Below, piece after piece: positions 62,909-64,000 of a DNA stretch of 64,000 nucleotides. This DNA comes from Balanoglossus misakiensis (taxonomy: Eukaryota > Hemichordata), in NCBI GenBank assembly GCA_040954595.2, contig CM082593.2, positions 10,540,001-10,604,000 of the forward strand, in the 5' to 3' direction. Each line of letters starts with the position of its first letter. The first letter of the stretch is position 1. A model generated the notes under the pieces. It was not told the origin of the DNA and ran no database searches. It saw only the letters and a list, made by a program, of their open reading frames with translations. Position numbers and translations under genes: made by a program.

Positions 62909-64000
62909 TCATTTGAGTAGAATTTTATGGGAGATCCTAACAAGGCTTGGACATGTCACGCACAAATACAAAGGGCGCGTATAAAGACAGACAAAACCTC
63001 GCTTAGTGTGAGGTGTTCAGCGATTGCATCTGATAAGTCGAAAATGCTTGATCACATGTCATGTTCAGTTGGGAAATTGGATATGTCTCAGGCCAAAAAA
63101 ACTAATATGTGCTATTCCGATTACATGGTTTTCAAAAATAGGGTAGGTAGAAAGGGACATTTTTTTATGTTTCAATTTTTTTATATCTTTGGCCGTCGTA
63201 GTGTAGAAGAATGACATCATAGTTCTTGCGTGATTCTCGCAATTTTCATGAATTGTTGTATATTTGACATCGTTATTTTTACTTCCGGTTTACGAAGATC
63301 TAAACTGTTTTGGGTCGGCGGGCTAAAATTAGGGTAGTTCGGGTAATCGTTATGACATTGGGAGCTACGGCTGCAAAGCCATGTGTCTCGTGCGAAAAGG
63401 GCCCTTAACCTTTTGCAATATTTAACAGCAAACAACAGACAGTTTTGAGAATAAAAGGTTTCCGTCGTGTCTGACTTTCATATCGCATTAATAGCATATC
63501 CCTAAATTTAAAGAAATTAGGAGAGACAGAGTGAAACAGGCAGAGTGGCAGACAGACACAAGCAGACAGACAGAGCAACATTCATCAGTAGAGACACTCA
63601 TCGGTCGCTCGCTCGCTCGCTCGCTCACTCTCTCTCTCAGAGAGACGGGGCAGACAGTCAGACAGACCGACGTTGACAGACAGTCAGTAAGTCAGTCAGC
63701 CAGTTAATCAGTCAGTCAGACGTCAAAGACACAGTGACACAAACACAGCGAGGGAGACAAAAGGACCTTTCATGCTTAAACCCCTGTTCTTCTGTTATAA
63801 ACTTTGAAAACCGTTCGTTTTCAGACTGCAGATTGCTCGAATAACGCGACACACTGCCGAAACAATAAAACAAATACTAGTGGGAGCTCATAAAATAAAA
63901 TCGCTCAACCATTCCGTCGTCCTGAGTGACCTCAGCCACATTAATTCCGACGTCTTTTTAGGGTCATGAAAAAAGTCACAAATAAGGTATTTCCCCTAGG
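62909..64000 (+). repeat. Long direct repeat, right copy (partial, runs off the window)
   Basis: About 98% identical to 1-1089, same orientation, offset 62908-62911 bp. It begins at or before the point where the left copy is cut by the window edge, 19 bases after the end of the lectin exon. It is therefore probably intron of the lectin gene, and the unseen left counterpart probably carries a related exon. It includes the same simple-sequence tract at about 63523-63755. Confidence 0.93.

Noticed and set aside
62787-62984. Second lectin exon read as VINSEGRLVIKRYLTNNQ with its own start
   Set aside because: That frame has no ATG at its beginning and does not match the phase left by the upstream exon. 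The frame joined in phase 1 gives a recognisable lectin domain opening.
1-64000. Edge direct repeats as LTRs of a giant retroelement
   Set aside because: Homology extends past both window edges, there are no TG...CA ends or primer-binding site, and the interior lacks gag/pol. A segmental duplication or haplotype artefact fits better.

Overview
This is animal nuclear DNA, most likely from a marine invertebrate. The evidence is intron-split coding sequence with consensus splice sites, a decayed non-LTR retrotransposon (LINE), short foldback elements bounded by TTAA, and a very large AT-rich satellite array. Nothing looks bacterial: there are no operons, tRNAs, rRNAs or CRISPR arrays. The species cannot be fixed from the sequence. 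Lancelets, hemichordates, echinoderms and molluscs all carry expanded C-type lectin families and this kind of LINE. Layout: (1) 1-1089 is the left copy of a long direct repeat whose right copy is 62909-64000; both run off the window. (2) 1090-2338 is ordinary non-coding flank. (3) 2339-56002, about 53.7 kb or 84% of the window, is one continuous satellite array with a consensus monomer of 78 bp and about 27% GC. It is a mosaic of variant families and nested higher-order duplications with units of about 340, 629, 917, 979, 2505, 2750 and 3858 bp, plus a block recurring about 12.2 kb apart. (4) 56001-56600 holds about two and a half diverged copies of a ~240-255 bp tandem repeat. (5) 56885-60045 is a 5'-truncated LINE on the minus strand. 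Its single reading frame is broken by four stop codons and by a 799-bp insertion with perfect 132-bp inverted arms and a TTAA target duplication. (6) Two diverged TTAA-bounded foldback elements lie at 61357-61672 and 62446-62744. (7) Two spliced exons on the plus strand (62052-62109 and 62808-62889) encode the start of a C-type lectin-like domain; the second foldback element sits in the intron between them. The only host gene I can support is this partial lectin gene. The right copy of the long direct repeat begins 19 bases after the end of its second exon, so the left copy implies a related lectin exon just left of position 1. The window therefore reads as part of a duplicated lectin locus, with a ~63 kb repeat spacing, carrying a giant satellite array and several mobile elements. 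A false tandem placement of two haplotypes by the assembler is an equally serious explanation. The many 60-150 codon open frames in the array are by-products of a monomer that is an exact multiple of three and poor in stop codons; I do not call them genes.
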